DNA from: Darksidea phi | Taxonomy: Eukaryota; Ascomycota; Dothideomycetes; Pleosporales; Lentitheciaceae | DNA length: 64,000 nt | Assembly (NCBI GenBank): GCA_030770425.1 | Contig: JASJFT010000154.1 | Location: 44,102 to 108,101 of the forward strand | Direction: 5' to 3' | Shown: positions 1 through 12,233 of the stretch, piece by piece | Layout of the letters: the number at the start of each line of letters is the position of its first letter | Numbering within the stretch: position 1 is the first letter of the stretch | The notes under the pieces: generated by a model | What the model was told of the DNA's origin: nothing | Seen by the model: the letters and a program-made list of their open reading frames with translations, nothing else | The model's database searches: none | Program-made: the position numbers and the translations under genes

Positions 1-14
1 GCTCAATAACTTAC

Positions 15-134
15 CCTCACGTTATTGTCGCCTCCCGCCGTCGCCAATCGGCCTTTGCCGTGGGGCTCGAAGTGTGCCGAGTAGATGGGGGCATTCTCGT
101 TGTGCCAGGACACCAGCAGCGGAGCGGCCTTCAT
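15..134 (-). CDS. CAC2: Chromatin assembly factor 1 subunit B, first exon (partial)
   Basis: Forty codons run from an ATG at 134 to a GTAAGT donor just below position 15, so only the first exon is inside the window. The protein begins MKAAPLLVSWH and continues with the pattern HFEPHGKGRLATAGGDNNVR, the typical start of the WD40 protein Cac2/CAF-1 p60. CAF-1 deposits newly made H3-H4 onto replicated DNA; Cac2 is its middle subunit. The exon-end GGDNNVR is the first WD blade, which should continue with IW after the intron. The rest lies beyond the left edge. Identity is by recognised N-terminal signature only. Confidence 0.85.
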
Positions 135-1528
135 CGTGGGCAACGCAGCTGCTCGCCAGCCTCGCCGCGATTCGTTTAATGAGTTAGAAGATCAAGGGGC
201 TGTATGGGAGCTCAGGCGGTGCAAAGGGGAAGCTCTTCGTCCGCTTGGAAATGCTCGCACGGCGAGAGGTGCGATCCTCGTAGCTGAGATGCGGAGGGGG
301 TGAGCGGAGACGGCAGAGCTAGTGGCTGCGGAAAAGCGGAGAAAAGGCGGGCGGATGTCAGGGACTCGCGGCATACCACAATCGTTCTTTATCAGAGAGA
401 AGTCGAGGAGAGCGGGCGTGTGCTGAGAGATGTCTTTGTGGGGACAATTGGCCGGGAGTCTGGCGTTTGAGGGTGGTTGGCCAGGTGCCCTAGGCGGCCC
501 GCACACGAACCCGTCGCGTCGCGGTGAGTCTAACCAGACGGGGGGTTAATTGACTTTCACAGCGCCCGGTGCTCGCATCTCACCCTCTCAATCCTGCCGC
601 CAACGACAATCTCTCAGCTCTCGTTCATCCTCTACTCATGTCAGACTTCCATTGACACCCTTCTGTTGCAATTGACGTTCAACGGACAGCACATGCAAGC
701 ACGAGCTACGCCGTGTCACGACTCACATGCAGCATCGATCGCGCATTCACAGACGGCGGCATTGAAATGCGCCAGCCCGAGTTTGTCGCGCCCACGGCAC
801 GTTAAGTTTGAATAGCGCAATGCTTTTTGGGCGCATGTAGGACAGAGGCACGCGAACGCCATCGCGATCGCTTGCAGACATCGAAGGCCCTTTTCCCGTC
901 TTGGACCCGTGGGCGGGCCAATACGAGGGCGAGAAGCAACAGCACGCTGCGCACAGTGTTGCGTTCATCCATACAGCAGCGCTCCAACAGTCCAGTTGCC
1001 GTGTCCAGTGGAGACGAAGTAGACGAGGTGGACGCAAACAGACAGTAGAGCTCAATGAAACCTAGGCAAATGTGTAACCATAGTCCCATGTGGCTTGACG
1101 TCTGCGACCGCACCTCTGACCCGAACCTTGTCTCGGCCTTCCGTCGGCCAACAGCCAACAACCGAAGGAACTTCTTTACTTAGAAGATCTCTCTGGTTTC
1201 AAGGTCCTTCTGACAGCTTGAGACGCGTGCGAGAAGGCGCCGTGAAGCGCAGGAAGACGCATAGAGGAGCAATATATAGCTGCTCCGCCTCACCTATACG
1301 ACGATGCTCGCGGGAACCCAATGACATATTTTCCCGCAGGCCCGCAGCTGCGGTCAGCACGCGCCGTTCGTCTTCCTATCGGGCTCGTCTAGGTATATGT
1401 CGACGAAATTGAATGCCTTGCAGCCCAGCCCAGTCCAGCCCAGCGCCAACAAATAGGCCATCCCCTCGCTCGCTGTGCCGCCGGTCTGCAGCTGTTCGAA
1501 ACATCGACTCATCAATGCCCCACCGGCC
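135..1528. other. Intergenic, CAC2 promoter side; nothing coding recognised
   Basis: The stretch lies between the CAC2 start and the 3' end of the RWD gene. Short open frames occur on both strands but none resembles a known family. A short imperfect CAGCC repeat sits at about 1423-1450. Confidence 0.5.
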
Positions 1529-2248
1529 TCACTTGATCCCCACAGCCTTCAAGAACTCGTGCTTCTGCTGCGCGCCCCTGTTCCCGGCTTCGACTGCCCT
1601 GGCCATTTCCGCCATGGTCTCGACCTCCTTGATGCCCGGTCCGTGGGCAAACTCCCACAGCTCATCGCCCTCGTAGCGCACCTGGAACGCCTGCCAGTTC
1701 TCCGCCTTGAGCGTGTTCACGTGGTCGGTGACCGCGAGCGAGGGGCCCGAGAAGAGCATGGCGCCTGGGTAGCCCGGCTTGGTGACGCCAGAAATAGAGG
1801 CGGGCGAGAGAGCGAGCTTGCGTTTGGAGAGGGCGAGGAGGTGGTGCAGCCAGATGATGACTGTCTTGCTAGCTTCGGGTGCCGATGCCGGTGCTGACGA
1901 GGTGCTGTCCGTGCCTGTGTGTGCATCGTGCGTGCTGTTAGCCTCTTCTACGACGCGCTGGAAGCACGCGATGATGGCGTCCAACGCCTCTTCTCCCTCT
2001 GCTAGACTTGCGCCTCTGACCGCAGCCGTTGTCTGATCCCGCAAGTCACTCTTCGCTGCATCTCGCGCTGCAAAGACCTCTGGGAACCCAGCTTCCGGAT
2101 ACGTTTCAGGCAGGCGAAGGTGCAGCAGGGCCGACTGCTCAGAAAACTTTAGATCGCGGCTTCTGGCATCGTAGTCGATCTGATCAGGGTACATAGCCTG
2201 AAGAAGGTCCAACTCAAGCGCGAAACGAGATCCACGGCGTTGAGACAT
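1529..2248 (-). CDS. RWD domain protein with DUF1115-like C-terminus (RWDD2-like)
   Basis: An uninterrupted 239-codon frame. I chose the ATG at 2248 (protein start MSQRRGS); an in-frame ATG at 2332 would add 28 low-complexity residues. The N-terminal ~110 residues read as an RWD fold: ELDLLQAMYPDQI near residue 12, then LRLPETYPEAGFPEVF, the proline-rich YPxxxPx(V/I) strand typical of RWD domains. From about residue 130 the pattern VIIWLHHLLALSKRK and a following LSGVTKPGYPG-like stretch match the DUF1115 half of RWDD2 proteins, whose molecular role is not settled. RWD domains act as protein-protein docking modules. Single exon, convergent to nothing nearby. Confidence 0.7.
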   Translation of the reverse strand: MSQRRGSRFALELDLLQAMYPDQIDYDARSRDLKFSEQSALLHLRLPETYPEAGFPEVFAARDAAKSDLRDQTTAAVRGASLAEGEEALDAIIACFQRVVEEANSTHDAHTGTDSTSSAPASAPEASKTVIIWLHHLLALSKRKLALSPASISGVTKPGYPGAMLFSGPSLAVTDHVNTLKAENWQAFQVRYEGDELWEFAHGPGIKEVETMAEMARAVEAGNRGAQQKHEFLKAVGIK

Positions 2249-2869
2249 GGCGTTTACGTTGAAGAGCGAAGAAGGCGGGGTTGGTGTCGAGTTTGAAAAG
2301 ACTGTGCGCCACTTCGGCGACGGCTGTATCACGTGTCGGTTCCTGCCATCAGTGCACTGTTGATATCAATTGGTGCGTAAAACTGGACATGCCTAGAGAA
2401 GATGCAGTTCGCTCCAAAGTCCCATGAAACCATCAATTGTCCTAACAGACTGCCAAGGCTTGCTGCATGCGGGCGATATCGCTTCAGCTTCAATGTCCAA
2501 TGTTCCACCCCACGCTAGTTCGGGACGCTCCCTCCCTGCCACGCTAGAGCTTGTCCCCGACGTCCCTGTGAAGGCCACGGCATATAATCCCAAGAATCTA
2601 CAAAGATAGCACCATGCTTGCCTCGCGACTATGAGCCATCTCCAGGCATTTGTGCATGCTCTCACACGAAGCAAAATGTCTAGATGAGCATTGCTTATAA
2701 CCATATCTAATCGCTTGTCCGTTGCGAGCTCCTCGCCAATCACATCGCGTAGAACCACGTCACAAGAGCCTGACGATGCGTTTAATCCTGCATCTCGCTT
2801 CTGCCGGCGGGCCAGGGTTTGCCGGCTGTACACATGGTGGGGTCGTGCTCTACTTCTACCTTCTCTACT

Positions 2870-4667
2870 ATGCCCGACAGCAAGATGGCACCAGAGAAAG
2901 ACGTTGAAACGATGACGCGAATTGGGGAGGTTGATGACATCGCCGCTCAGGATGCAACAAAAGACGAGAAGGTGGCAACGGAGCAGAATACTAGCGGTGC
3001 CCTTGAGGTGGGTCTTCCTTCTCACAGTGTGATAAGACCAGTGCCCCTCACACATGTGGATAGAGATACATCAATCTAGTCCCAGCCATTAATTTCTCCT
3101 TCCTTCTGCAATGCTCATGGGTAGCTGCCGCTGGAACGTTTCAGTTCGCGCTCACCAATGGTGGACCGGCCTCGATGGTCTACGGTAGTATCTTTGCCGG
3201 TATTGGAACTACGCTCGTAGCAACCTCACTTGCTGAGATGGCGTCTATGTGAGCGCAGCTATTCCTGGTGTCCTTCAAGTATTAATGCGAGATATATAAC
3301 AGGGATCCGACAGTCGGGGCACAGTATCGCTGGTCTGCTATGTTTGCGCCGAAATGGAACAGGTTCTTCGGCCTGATGCAAGGTACGTCCTGACAGTGCC
3401 CGATTAGTCGATTGATCAAGGCATCTGACTGTCTGCAGGATGGATAACAGTCTTCGCGTGGATATGCTCCGCTACATCCAATCCAGCACTCATTTCAAAC
3501 ATGCTCGTCCGCCTTGTCACTTTCAATTACCCCCAATACACTCCAGAACGCTGGCACATCACTCTTATCATGTGGGCCCTCACGCTATTTCCATTTTTCG
3601 CGAACTTCTGGTTCAAGAAACTACTCAATCCACTCGAGGCAGTAGGTGCCATCTGCCATATTGTCTTCTTCATCGTCAATATCATCACCCTAGCAGTACT
3701 CGCGAAACACAGTACTGTCGACTACGTATTCCACACACTGACCCACAATGTCAGTGGGTGGCAGAATCCGGTCGTCGCTTGGGGTCTTGGACTGCTTACT
3801 GTAACGTATCCTCTAACCGGTGAGCTTTCCACGTCTATGTATCTGTTATCTACTCTCGACTACTAACCGAATGCAGGGTTCGATGGCGTTCTCCATATGT
3901 CTGACGAAGTAGTACACGCCCGCAAACACGTTCCTCGCTCCATGATCACCTCCGTTGTTCTCAACGCCGCTATGCAGTTTGCGTACATGCTCACCATTGT
4001 GTTCACTATCGGTGATATCGACGTTGTTTCTACGGACCCCTTACCTATCATCCAAGTCTACTACCAGGCTACGAAGTCAAAACCTGTGACCAACCTCTTC
4101 GTCAGCATATTAGCTCTCATCATTTTCATATCGTTCTTCAATGTCTTCGCCTCCGTCTCACGCCTTGCTTGGGCTTTTTCGCGCGACAATGGGTTACCAT
4201 TCTCTACGGTATTTGCGAAGGTCCATCCGAGACTTAGAATACCGCTAAATGCGTTAATCCTGGTCGGCGTGTCTCTCTGCCTCCTCGCTCTCATCAATAT
4301 TGGCTCAAGTACCGCCTTCAGCGCATTCATATCGCTCCCCGCCCTCGCCTTATATATATCCTATCTCTTACCCATCTGCTTCCTCTTTCTACGCCGGATA
4401 TCCCGATCCCATCCAACACCAATTCCATGGGGTCCTTTCAAGCTGGGCATCTGGGGTCCGGCCGTGAACTTGGGAGCCATGTGCTACATCATTTTCATCT
4501 TGATTTGGATGCCCTTCCCGGCGTCATTGCCCGTTAGTGGTCCGAACATGAACTATGCGGGGCCGATCGTCGGAGCGATCATCTTAGGAGCGTTGGGTGA
4601 CTGGTGCTTTTCGGGGAGAAAGAGGTTTCAGGTTCCTGTTGCCAGGTGGAGGGCGGATCTCGGGTAG
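2870..4667 (+). CDS. Amino acid/choline-type permease (APC superfamily)
   Basis: A five-exon gene. Exon 1 starts at 2870 (MPDSKMAPEK) and ends near 3007-3011. Exon 2 runs from about 3115 to 3248, exon 3 3303-3382, exon 4 3439-3819, exon 5 3877-4667. The exon 1-2 junction is uncertain because the best donor gives the wrong phase; the others join in frame. The diagnostic run is FALTNGGPASMVYG followed by LAEMASMDPTVGAQYRW, the TM1-TM3 signature of the fungal GABA/choline permease group (UGA4, HNM1). GFDGVLHMSDEV at the exon 4-5 join is the substrate-site loop. About 500 residues with some twelve hydrophobic segments, the usual family length. Plasma-membrane import of an amino acid, choline or polyamine is likely; the substrate cannot be read. 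Confidence 0.8.
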
Positions 4668-7600
4668 ATAGGTGAGGCAAAAGTATAGCTTGCGAGCTTG
4701 GCTCTGTTGAACGCTCGAAAAAGCAGAGACTAAGAGGAAAGAGCAGCGGTAGATAAACCAAATTGTGTCAAGGGTGTCAGCAAGGAGCTCTATATTTACG
4801 TCGCATATACCAGCGGACTAACGTGTGCTTTGTTCATATTTACTCTATGCCCTCGGGTTTAAGTTGCCTCTTTTTTCTCCTCGTCCGCGCTAGAGATTGC
4901 AGTGAAAAAACCTCTTCCTTCGGGTATACCGCGCCAGCTTGGGTGCAGCGTCTTCTTGTGACAGGGATGCGATAGGATGTCTGTCCCGTGCATGGCTAGC
5001 TCATTCGCATTGGACCAGTAAGCGCATCGTTGAACTCCCCGTGCGGGCTAGAGATTGCAGTGCCAGGGGCCATTTTGATTGGTTGCTGCTCCCTACCAGC
5101 AGTAACGCAAACTCACACAACTAGCGACCATTTTTCCTCAGACGCTCGGGCTGAAATTGGCGCAGTTTGTTCGGAGCAGGCACACAACGCGCCCAGCCGA
5201 CTGCATATCCCGCCTCGTTCACCGGACGCTTGGCGCGTCTGCTTCGCTCCTCAGCAAAAGCACTGCAAAGCTTTACCCAAGCTTCCAAATCTTTGGCTGC
5301 GAAAAGTTAACGTTGAAAACGAAATAGGCAGATGTCGTAGTTGAGAGGCTATGGTTTTGACACCGCGAATGTGATGATGATGATGAAGATGAAGGAGGGT
5401 TCTAGAAAGTCTAGTGTTTGATTAGTTAGGAAAAGTAAGGCTGTAGGGGACTTCTCGTAAGCGCTAGAGATTGCAGTGGAGGACTTCTCTTCCGCGCTAG
5501 AGATTGCAGTGGAGGACTTCTCTTCCGCGCTAGAGATTGCAGTGACCGCACGGCCATGCTCAGACCACACGTCGTTGCCAGCTGTGCTTGCGTGACGATC
5601 ATGAATGCGAATCAGAACCCGTTCACAAGGAGCGTCGTTCGGTGTATAGCGCTACCCTTGTCCGAGATTCGCGAGCTCTCGACAAAAGTTCTAGTCTCGT
5701 CACCGGCGGGCGAGGCAGCCACCACCATCAACGTTGCCGTGCGTGTCATTAGCCTTTGCAGCCTCTTAGAATCTCGTTAAAGACTTGGAATCCATCGTAT
5801 ACCAGCGGGCCTGCACAAGGTTATTGGGTTGGATGCGCTTTGCACTGTCCAATCGACCCAAAGACATGCAACTACAATGATACACTATAGTTTCCTTGCT
5901 CTCATTCAAGATGTGGACTGAATACTGAAAATGGAACAGATCTAGGGAATACGATATATTGCAATTCCGCGAGACATGAAATCTCCGTGCTATGTCTTGT
6001 GTAGTGACACATTGACGATTGTAGGCGTGGTCAAGCGACATCCAAACCGGTACGAGGCGCTGTGCCGTGGCGTACATGATTGATTGGCAACATTCATGTC
6101 GCAAAGTTACTCAGTCATTCATTGTGAAAGCCAAAAGCGAGCCAGGATCGTGAGATGCGTGATGAGGTGAGCAGGAAAGACGGCTAGTAGTACACTTGTA
6201 GCGACAATGGCAAGACCGAATGCACGTTGCATTGTAGGGCCATTCATCTACTACATGCATATATCCGCGCTCATTCACGGCCATCGCCAGGTCCAAAAGT
6301 CGAGCTGTCTCCCGCAACGGAGCCGGTAGATGTTCGGTCGTGTGGAAGTGTCGCCGGCTGTCGGATAGGCAGCCAGACAACCTTGTCATGACAACGTGTA
6401 TCACGTCAGTTTCCATCATCAGACTGCTCTACCTCTCACACAACATAGCTAGCGATGGCATAGAACAGACGTAGTACCGGGTCGGCATACTCCCAAGAGA
6501 CCTCTCACAAACGGCTCAAGTGTGAAGGCCCACTCCAAGTTCCTACATCACAAGCATTCTTAGAGACGCCTCCAGCAAAGCTGATCGTACTATAGGTATT
6601 TAAGCTTTCTACAACAACACTCAAAGACAAGTTATTCGAATATTTAAGTTACAACCTAGTTATACCGAGTCCAAAGCTTCTTCTTGCCTCCTTCGAAGCT
6701 ACCGCATCAAGACGGAAGATAACTGCAGGAGTGCTTTCCTCCATACCATATTCCGACGTCGGAACCAACAGGGTAGTGGGGCTGTGGTGATCGGAGGATT
6801 GGACGTAGTTTGGTTGCCAGAGGTGAATAGAGGATTGTACGAAGGAGTTCGAGAACTTTAATTCTACAGATCAAGTATCGTAGTATTGCCTCTTGAAGAT
6901 AGTCAGGATACGTAGTCCATACAACGAGTTATACATCGAGCTCTTCTGTTTAGTACATCTAACTATAATAAGTCAACAGAGGAAGAAGATGTGACTTCTA
7001 TAGGTTATACCGTAATATATACTATATAATTATATTAATCAGGGGTGGTTGAGAGAGTAGAGCTTCAAGCACTATTCCGCTCAAGCTGCGATGGTAAAGA
7101 GGCGACAGCACCTCCACCTCCTCCTAATACCTTTCCACCACTACCACCAAATCCGCTTGTAAGAGAAGGTAGAAGCTCGATAATAGTCGCTACCACCATA
7201 TACTCGGCACATACACGGCGATTGTATTAGGTTATCTCTGCCACCACGTCGACATCTACAAACAACATCTCAATAGCAGCTCTGAGATATACCCACACCC
7301 TCCACTTTCACTCTGTATACTCAGCATCTCACCTAGCTGCCACCCCAGCAGTATCTAGTGTTCTTAAACTCCGCTGTCATATATAGATGGCTTGACTACC
7401 AGCTAGCCAGTCTCGCCCACGCTCTAGGTTGCCCGGCGGCGGAATCGGACGTGTAGACAACGCAAAGCGGGAGCCACAGACATTTCAAGAAATACGCCCG
7501 TATATTCCAGCAAGCGTAGGACGCAGTAGCCATTGGTCGTCAAAGTCCTCACTCATAGGTGGATATGCGACACGAGTTTGGCGTGTCTGGTACTGCCATT

Positions 7601-8243
7601 CAGTTCTAAACGACGGACTAATCTTAGGCACATGGAACTATTATATATTAGAATTAATCGACGTCCTAGACCATCACAGCAGCCCATCGACTCTGAAAGA
7701 AAAAAAAGTCCGCATTGCAAACACAAACAGCAACAGCAACAGCAGCATGTCTACCAGCCATTAGAACGCGCACCATTATTGATAGTTTTGACGCCTATCA
7801 GTGGGTGCAAAAGTCCTCGCACCAGCCTGTAATTAGTTAGCAATAGGCGCTAATTAGATCTCGGCCAGCATCGGGGTAGCCAGCGCAGCTATTCTCTTCA
7901 CTTCATCTTCCAACATATCGCAGCGACTTAGATCGACATGGCTCATTCATAAAGTACTCGAAGGCTCGGTAGTGACGGGCGTGATTAGCGCTCGACGTCT
8001 GTCTCAGACTGCGGTTGTACGGGGCGGCACGATGATGGACTTAGACTTATCTATAAGTGCGCGGTAGACGGGATCAAACTATGCCTCTAGCTATTCTATT
8101 CCATTCTATTCTATTCCAGGCGGGCAACTCACAGTGTCTCGATGGAGGACGGCGTATGATTTGCTCTAGATTTTATATCGCGACATAACCGGGATATACT
8201 GTACAAAGCACCAGACTGGCCGTTTGCCCGCGGCATGCAGCTC
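4668..8243. other. Gene-poor region with TA-rich tract
   Basis: No recognisable gene over 3.5 kb. Open frames at 5766-6104 and 6111-6419 on the minus strand resemble nothing I know. From about 6590 to 7230 the sequence turns rich in TA, CTA and TAG, like other degraded tracts in the window. A CAG/CAA microsatellite lies at about 7727-7746 and a CTATT repeat at 8091-8117. Confidence 0.5.
4887..5544. repeat. 33-bp tandem repeat with outlying copies of its core
   Basis: The core GCGCTAGAGATTGCAGTG occurs at 4887-4904, 5461-5478, 5494-5511 and 5527-5544, with one variant starting GGGCTAGAG at 5045-5062. The last three are spaced exactly 33 bp apart and joined by a shared GAGGACTTCTCTTCC spacer, so they form a true tandem array. 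The two upstream cores are isolated, at irregular distances. Confidence 0.85.
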
Positions 8244-8383
8244 GCCCTTTTTTATGAAGCTCGGACCGTTGCCCTCACAGTCATGCGTTTCAAGGTATTC
8301 GGGACGAAGTGCCCTTTTAGGGTCACCTTTTCGGGTTGTTCCGCGAGTTTGACGACGCCATGGCTGCTGTTACTCGTTCGATA
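8244..8383 (+). repeat. Dispersed repeat, copy A
   Basis: This copy shares blocks with copies at 17876, 32523 and 59813-60117: GCCCTTTTTTATGAAGCTCG, then GTATTCGGGACGAA, then TTTGACGACG followed by a TGGCTGCTGTTACTC-like end. Compared with the fuller unit at 59941-60117 it lacks an internal block of some 50 bp between the CAGTCATGC and GTTTCAAGG segments. No coding potential. It looks like a non-autonomous element or a solo fragment of one. Confidence 0.75.
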
Positions 8384-10625
8384 CAAACCACCAGACAAAC
8401 TTACCGTCCAGCTGTGCTGTGCTGTTCGATGTGTGTCTACTCAAGAACGTGTGGCGTTAAGCTTATGTGGCATGTGATGTGGAGATGAGCATGGCTGTTG
8501 TAAAGGTGCTTCCGAGGTTGGGCAGCCAAAAAGTCTGCATCGAGACGGACAACCGAGTCGAAAGTTTTCCTCTCCGCCAAACACTGCAATGCCATTTAGA
8601 TTGTGGTTTCTTCTTCCGCACGAGTCCAGTCAGTCACTGGAGTGCACAAAGTAGAAAGTAGAAAGCTGTGACGAACTTCCGCGGACCCTTCTGCCGGCCG
8701 TCACACCTCCCTCAACGGCATGGTACCCATCCGATTCACGACATCCGACCCGCTTGGCCATCCGCCACACCGCTCAGTCATCAAGCCATCAAGCCATCGC
8801 GCCCTCAACAAACAAAGCCTCTGATCTAGACTGCTCTCCCGCAACTTACCCCTCTTCTGCGCACACAGCACGGTCAAACCGCCATCTCCCAACCATGCGC
8901 AATTCAGAAACCCCATATACCCGACCAGTACAATCACATGCCTCGACCACACCCCGCTCATCTCGACACACCTCTCACCGCGGGCACGACAAGGCCGAGG
9001 CAGCCGAATATGCAGCTCACGCATCTAGACCCTCACGAGTCCGGAACCCCTCAGGCCCACATTTAGCCTGCTGCCCTCGCGCGCGAACGGATTACCTGCA
9101 TGTGTAAGCCAACTAACTTGCAGCGGGAAAAGTGATCGTCGCTGTCGCTCATCCAGTCCTTGCTACCAGGATCCAGAAGAGACCCAGAGAAAACGTGGGT
9201 GGGCGGTCTCGTATCTGCACAGCGCCCATCCCATCGGTTAGAGCAATTTGTGTGACGTTGTTTATCGGTTCACTCGCTTTCTCTTATCCGCTCGTTCGCT
9301 CTATACGAACGCGATGGTGCGGGAAAATATAGGAGGGAGGCCTGATTGCGGTCGCTGTGTAGAGTAATCAGCATCCGCTCAGCCGGTTTTATCCACGACG
9401 CCTCGCGTAGGCGCACGCCGCACCGCCTACTATACACATCTCTTGTTGCTTTCCCGCTGCATGCGAGAGTCGTACGGACTGCTGTAGGCGAGGTGTGCGA
9501 CGCCCTCAAAACTGTGCAACTCCAGACCGGTTCTAGCTCCCTCCACTGCCTATCGAGTGGATGGAAAAACATGTGCCGCAGGCGCGTTCCCGAGCGAGGC
9601 GCATCTCCTCAGCGGGCCACAAAGTAGGCCTCAGCCAACGAATTCTCATGGCGTGCCGTGGAGCCGAAAGGAATGTCTCGTGCCGCGGAGGGGATGTCGA
9701 TGGGTTGTTGACGAGGCGACGGGTGCGCAGTACCTTCCCAATCCGATCATATTCACGTGATGTCCCCAACCACCCGGTTCCGGACCGATCCCGACCAGGC
9801 TTAAGCCCCAAGTCCACCACCGATCGATCGAACTAGCCACGAAGATCGGCACACTTTCCTTCCTGTTCCATCAACGATCCCGTCCCACCTCAGACGACGG
9901 TTCGGGTCAAAGCCACCATGCCACAGCAAATATGCCCTAAGACTGCCACCAGCCACCACAACTCCACATGTTTGGCGGGCGTGAATCGTGCACGACGGCA
10001 GACGAAAGAAAAAGCTCGTCTAGGAATCATATGCTGCCCTTGCGCTGCAGGATCGTACGAGAGTCATTGCGCCTGCTTTGTGAGAAGGCCGCTTGCGGAA
10101 ATTGGCGTGGCTCTGGTGTCTTGACAGCAGCGAAGCCGCCGTGGACGGCCCGGTTCCACCCCATATCAAAGGACGCGGGACAGAGCAGAGTTTTGGATCA
10201 GAGTCGCGTCAGGGACGGGAGACGCCGCACAAGTCGGAGGGTTGGCATTGGTTCCTGCGTATCACAATTTGCATTCTAGAGACAGAACAATGACGTGGAT
10301 AAATTTATGCATCTTGCACTTTGCTCAAATTTTCTCGGAAGCTATCTACACATCTGTCATGCCCTGCGCGCCCGCTGCCCATTGCGAGCAAATCTCAATA
10401 AAACCAGATTCGAGTAGTGGGGTATCTCATGGTATCAAACCACCGTCCTTTGGAGGTGGACCGCGCTGTGAAAATGCTGCAAGAGTGAACGCCGTCCGGA
10501 TGATGTCGTTGTGGGTATATGGAGATACAATGCTGCGACGCCGTCCGTGCTAAATGTAGGAAATCTATGAAATCGCAAAACAGAAATTCGAGGCTCGGGC
10601 ACCAGTGTGATGCCGGTTCCGGCGG
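8384..10625. other. Intergenic; nothing recognised
   Basis: Short overlapping frames on both strands, none with a family signature or a convincing intron pattern. Base composition is ordinary here, unlike the TA-rich tract just upstream. Part of it is presumably the 3' side of the PH-domain gene. Confidence 0.4.
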
Positions 10626-12233
10626 TCAAATCAGCAAGCCAGCTCCAAGTGCAACTGCGCTTAGACTAGAGTCTCTGGTGTCTTCGCTGTTCCTCTTCCC
10701 CATCATGGTCAATTGGCGAGCGGCATCAGTTTTAGCATGCGTGAGCCCGGTCGGTGAGGGGGGTTCGGAGGGAGCAGCGGAACGAATATCGTCTGAGCCC
10801 GGGTCGGATGATGTCGAGGCCAAATCGTAGCCAAAGGAGGCCATCGAATCGCCGCTGATGCCACGAAGCGGGGAAGCTGGTCTTTCGATGTTGATCGACG
10901 CTGGAGTGGTCTTGGTCGCAGCATGGGACGAGCTGTCCTTGGTCGTCTTGGAAGCACGTTTGGCCTTGGGGAAGTTGTGCGCCTCGTAGCGAGGCGGGTG
11001 GGAAGTGTACTCGACCAGAATATGCTCCTTGGTGTTGATTCGCAGGCGCCGGCCACTGCTATATACGACATCGCTAACCCTTGGGGAGCAAGCGAGCAGA
11101 GCGGGAGCGCATCGCCTGCGGTATCGAAGGGCCTGAGACGGGCTCGCTCCAGGGATCGGGGCCTCCTTCGGACTGGAAGAGTCGCTAGTCCCCGTGACAG
11201 GCCGCTCGCCCTGGCGAGAGACTGATCGGCTGCCCGAGGAGCTCGCAGGCCGGCGCGAGGGGAAACGAACATCCTCGGGGTCAAAGTCGTCGCGATCCGG
11301 ATCCGGGGCGTGCGTGTGGGCCGACGCGTCCTGAGATGGTGCGGTGGCTAATTGAGGATAGAGCTGTCGGATGATGGCCTCTTGCTCGGCGATGATGCGC
11401 CGACCAGCATCCACGGCAGAGAGGTTTTCGAGATTCTCGCCGAGACGTGCGCCATCAAGAAGGCGCTGTCGCCTGCTGCGGCGGGGGAGACTCCGGTAGC
11501 GTGGCTCGCTCCGATCCTCCAGAGGCGAGCTGATATCAATGGCAGCGCACAGGTGCTCCACCCAGGTCAGCATCTCCTCTTGGGTGCTGGCGCATAGCAG
11601 AAACTGCTCCGTCTCGAGACGCAGCCGAAGAGCGTGCTCTCTGACCGTCTCGAAGAGATGGGGGTCGGTCTCGTACAGTTTTGGGCGTGCTGCTGCCGGC
11701 ACCAGGTGTGCAAAGGGCGACTTTGGTGTCAGGGCCGTTTTCTTGAAATCGGCAGCAACCCCCACCTCGGCGTGCTGCAGCGTGAACCGCTTGATGATTT
11801 TTCCAGCGACGGGTGTCCGGCTCTTGCTGAGCATGCCGGGAGTCTTGATGCGGTGGATGGCGAGCTGCGTTCCGCACAGCACAACGTAGACATCGTGCCA
11901 TTCGCGGGACCGGGAAATCTCGAACACGGAAGCCAGCTCTTGCTTCATGCCTAGGATTCCTTCGAACTGGACGGTGCATGTGTAGGCCGGGGGTGCTTTG
12001 GTGTTCCGGACTGCGGCAGCTTCCATCGCCGCCTTGGTGTGGAGCCAGGCGAGCGTCTGCGAGCTGTTTGCGCAGGCATAGCTCGGCGGGGAGTCCAGCA
12101 CGGGGGAGATGTGTGTGCGGAAGGTGTTGTGGTATCCGTAGCTTGGCGGGGTGGACTGCGAGCGGGAGGTATTGGGGGAGCGGGCGGCTCTCCGCGAGCG
12201 AGCCGTGGTGGGGGTTTCGGTCAGAGGATCCAT
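10626..12233 (-). CDS. PH domain protein with proline/serine-rich flanks
   Basis: A single exon of 535 codons from the ATG at 12233 (MDPLTETPTT). The open frame extends 88 codons further upstream, but that part is G+C-rich and lacks similarity to anything, so the internal start is preferred. Residues ~90-250 look like a split PH domain: FEGILGMKQEL, then REWHDVYVVLCGTQLAIHR (the strand pair that starts PH folds), then EQFLLCASTQEEMLTWVEHL, the C-terminal helix with its conserved Trp. The rest is serine-, proline- and arginine-rich and probably disordered. PH domains of this fungal type usually serve phosphoinositide or septin/actin-patch docking; a precise role cannot be read. Confidence 0.65.
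   Translation of the reverse strand: MDPLTETPTTARSRRAARSPNTSRSQSTPPSYGYHNTFRTHISPVLDSPPSYACANSSQTLAWLHTKAAMEAAAVRNTKAPPAYTCTVQFEGILGMKQELASVFEISRSREWHDVYVVLCGTQLAIHRIKTPGMLSKSRTPVAGKIIKRFTLQHAEVGVAADFKKTALTPKSPFAHLVPAAARPKLYETDPHLFETVREHALRLRLETEQFLLCASTQEEMLTWVEHLCAAIDISSPLEDRSEPRYRSLPRRSRRQRLLDGARLGENLENLSAVDAGRRIIAEQEAIIRQLYPQLATAPSQDASAHTHAPDPDRDDFDPEDVRFPSRRPASSSGSRSVSRQGERPVTGTSDSSSPKEAPIPGASPSQALRYRRRCAPALLACSPRVSDVVYSSGRRLRINTKEHILVEYTSHPPRYEAHNFPKAKRASKTTKDSSSHAATKTTPASINIERPASPLRGISGDSMASFGYDLASTSSDPGSDDIRSAAPSEPPSPTGLTHAKTDAARQLTMMGKRNSEDTRDSSLSAVALGAGLLI

Noticed and set aside
2393..3055. 220-codon open frame on the minus strand
   Set aside because: It overlaps the first exon and promoter of the permease on the other strand and has no family likeness.
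5461..5544. 33-bp spaced repeats looked at as a CRISPR array
   Set aside because: Spacers are the same between units, so it is a plain tandem repeat, and the genome is eukaryotic.
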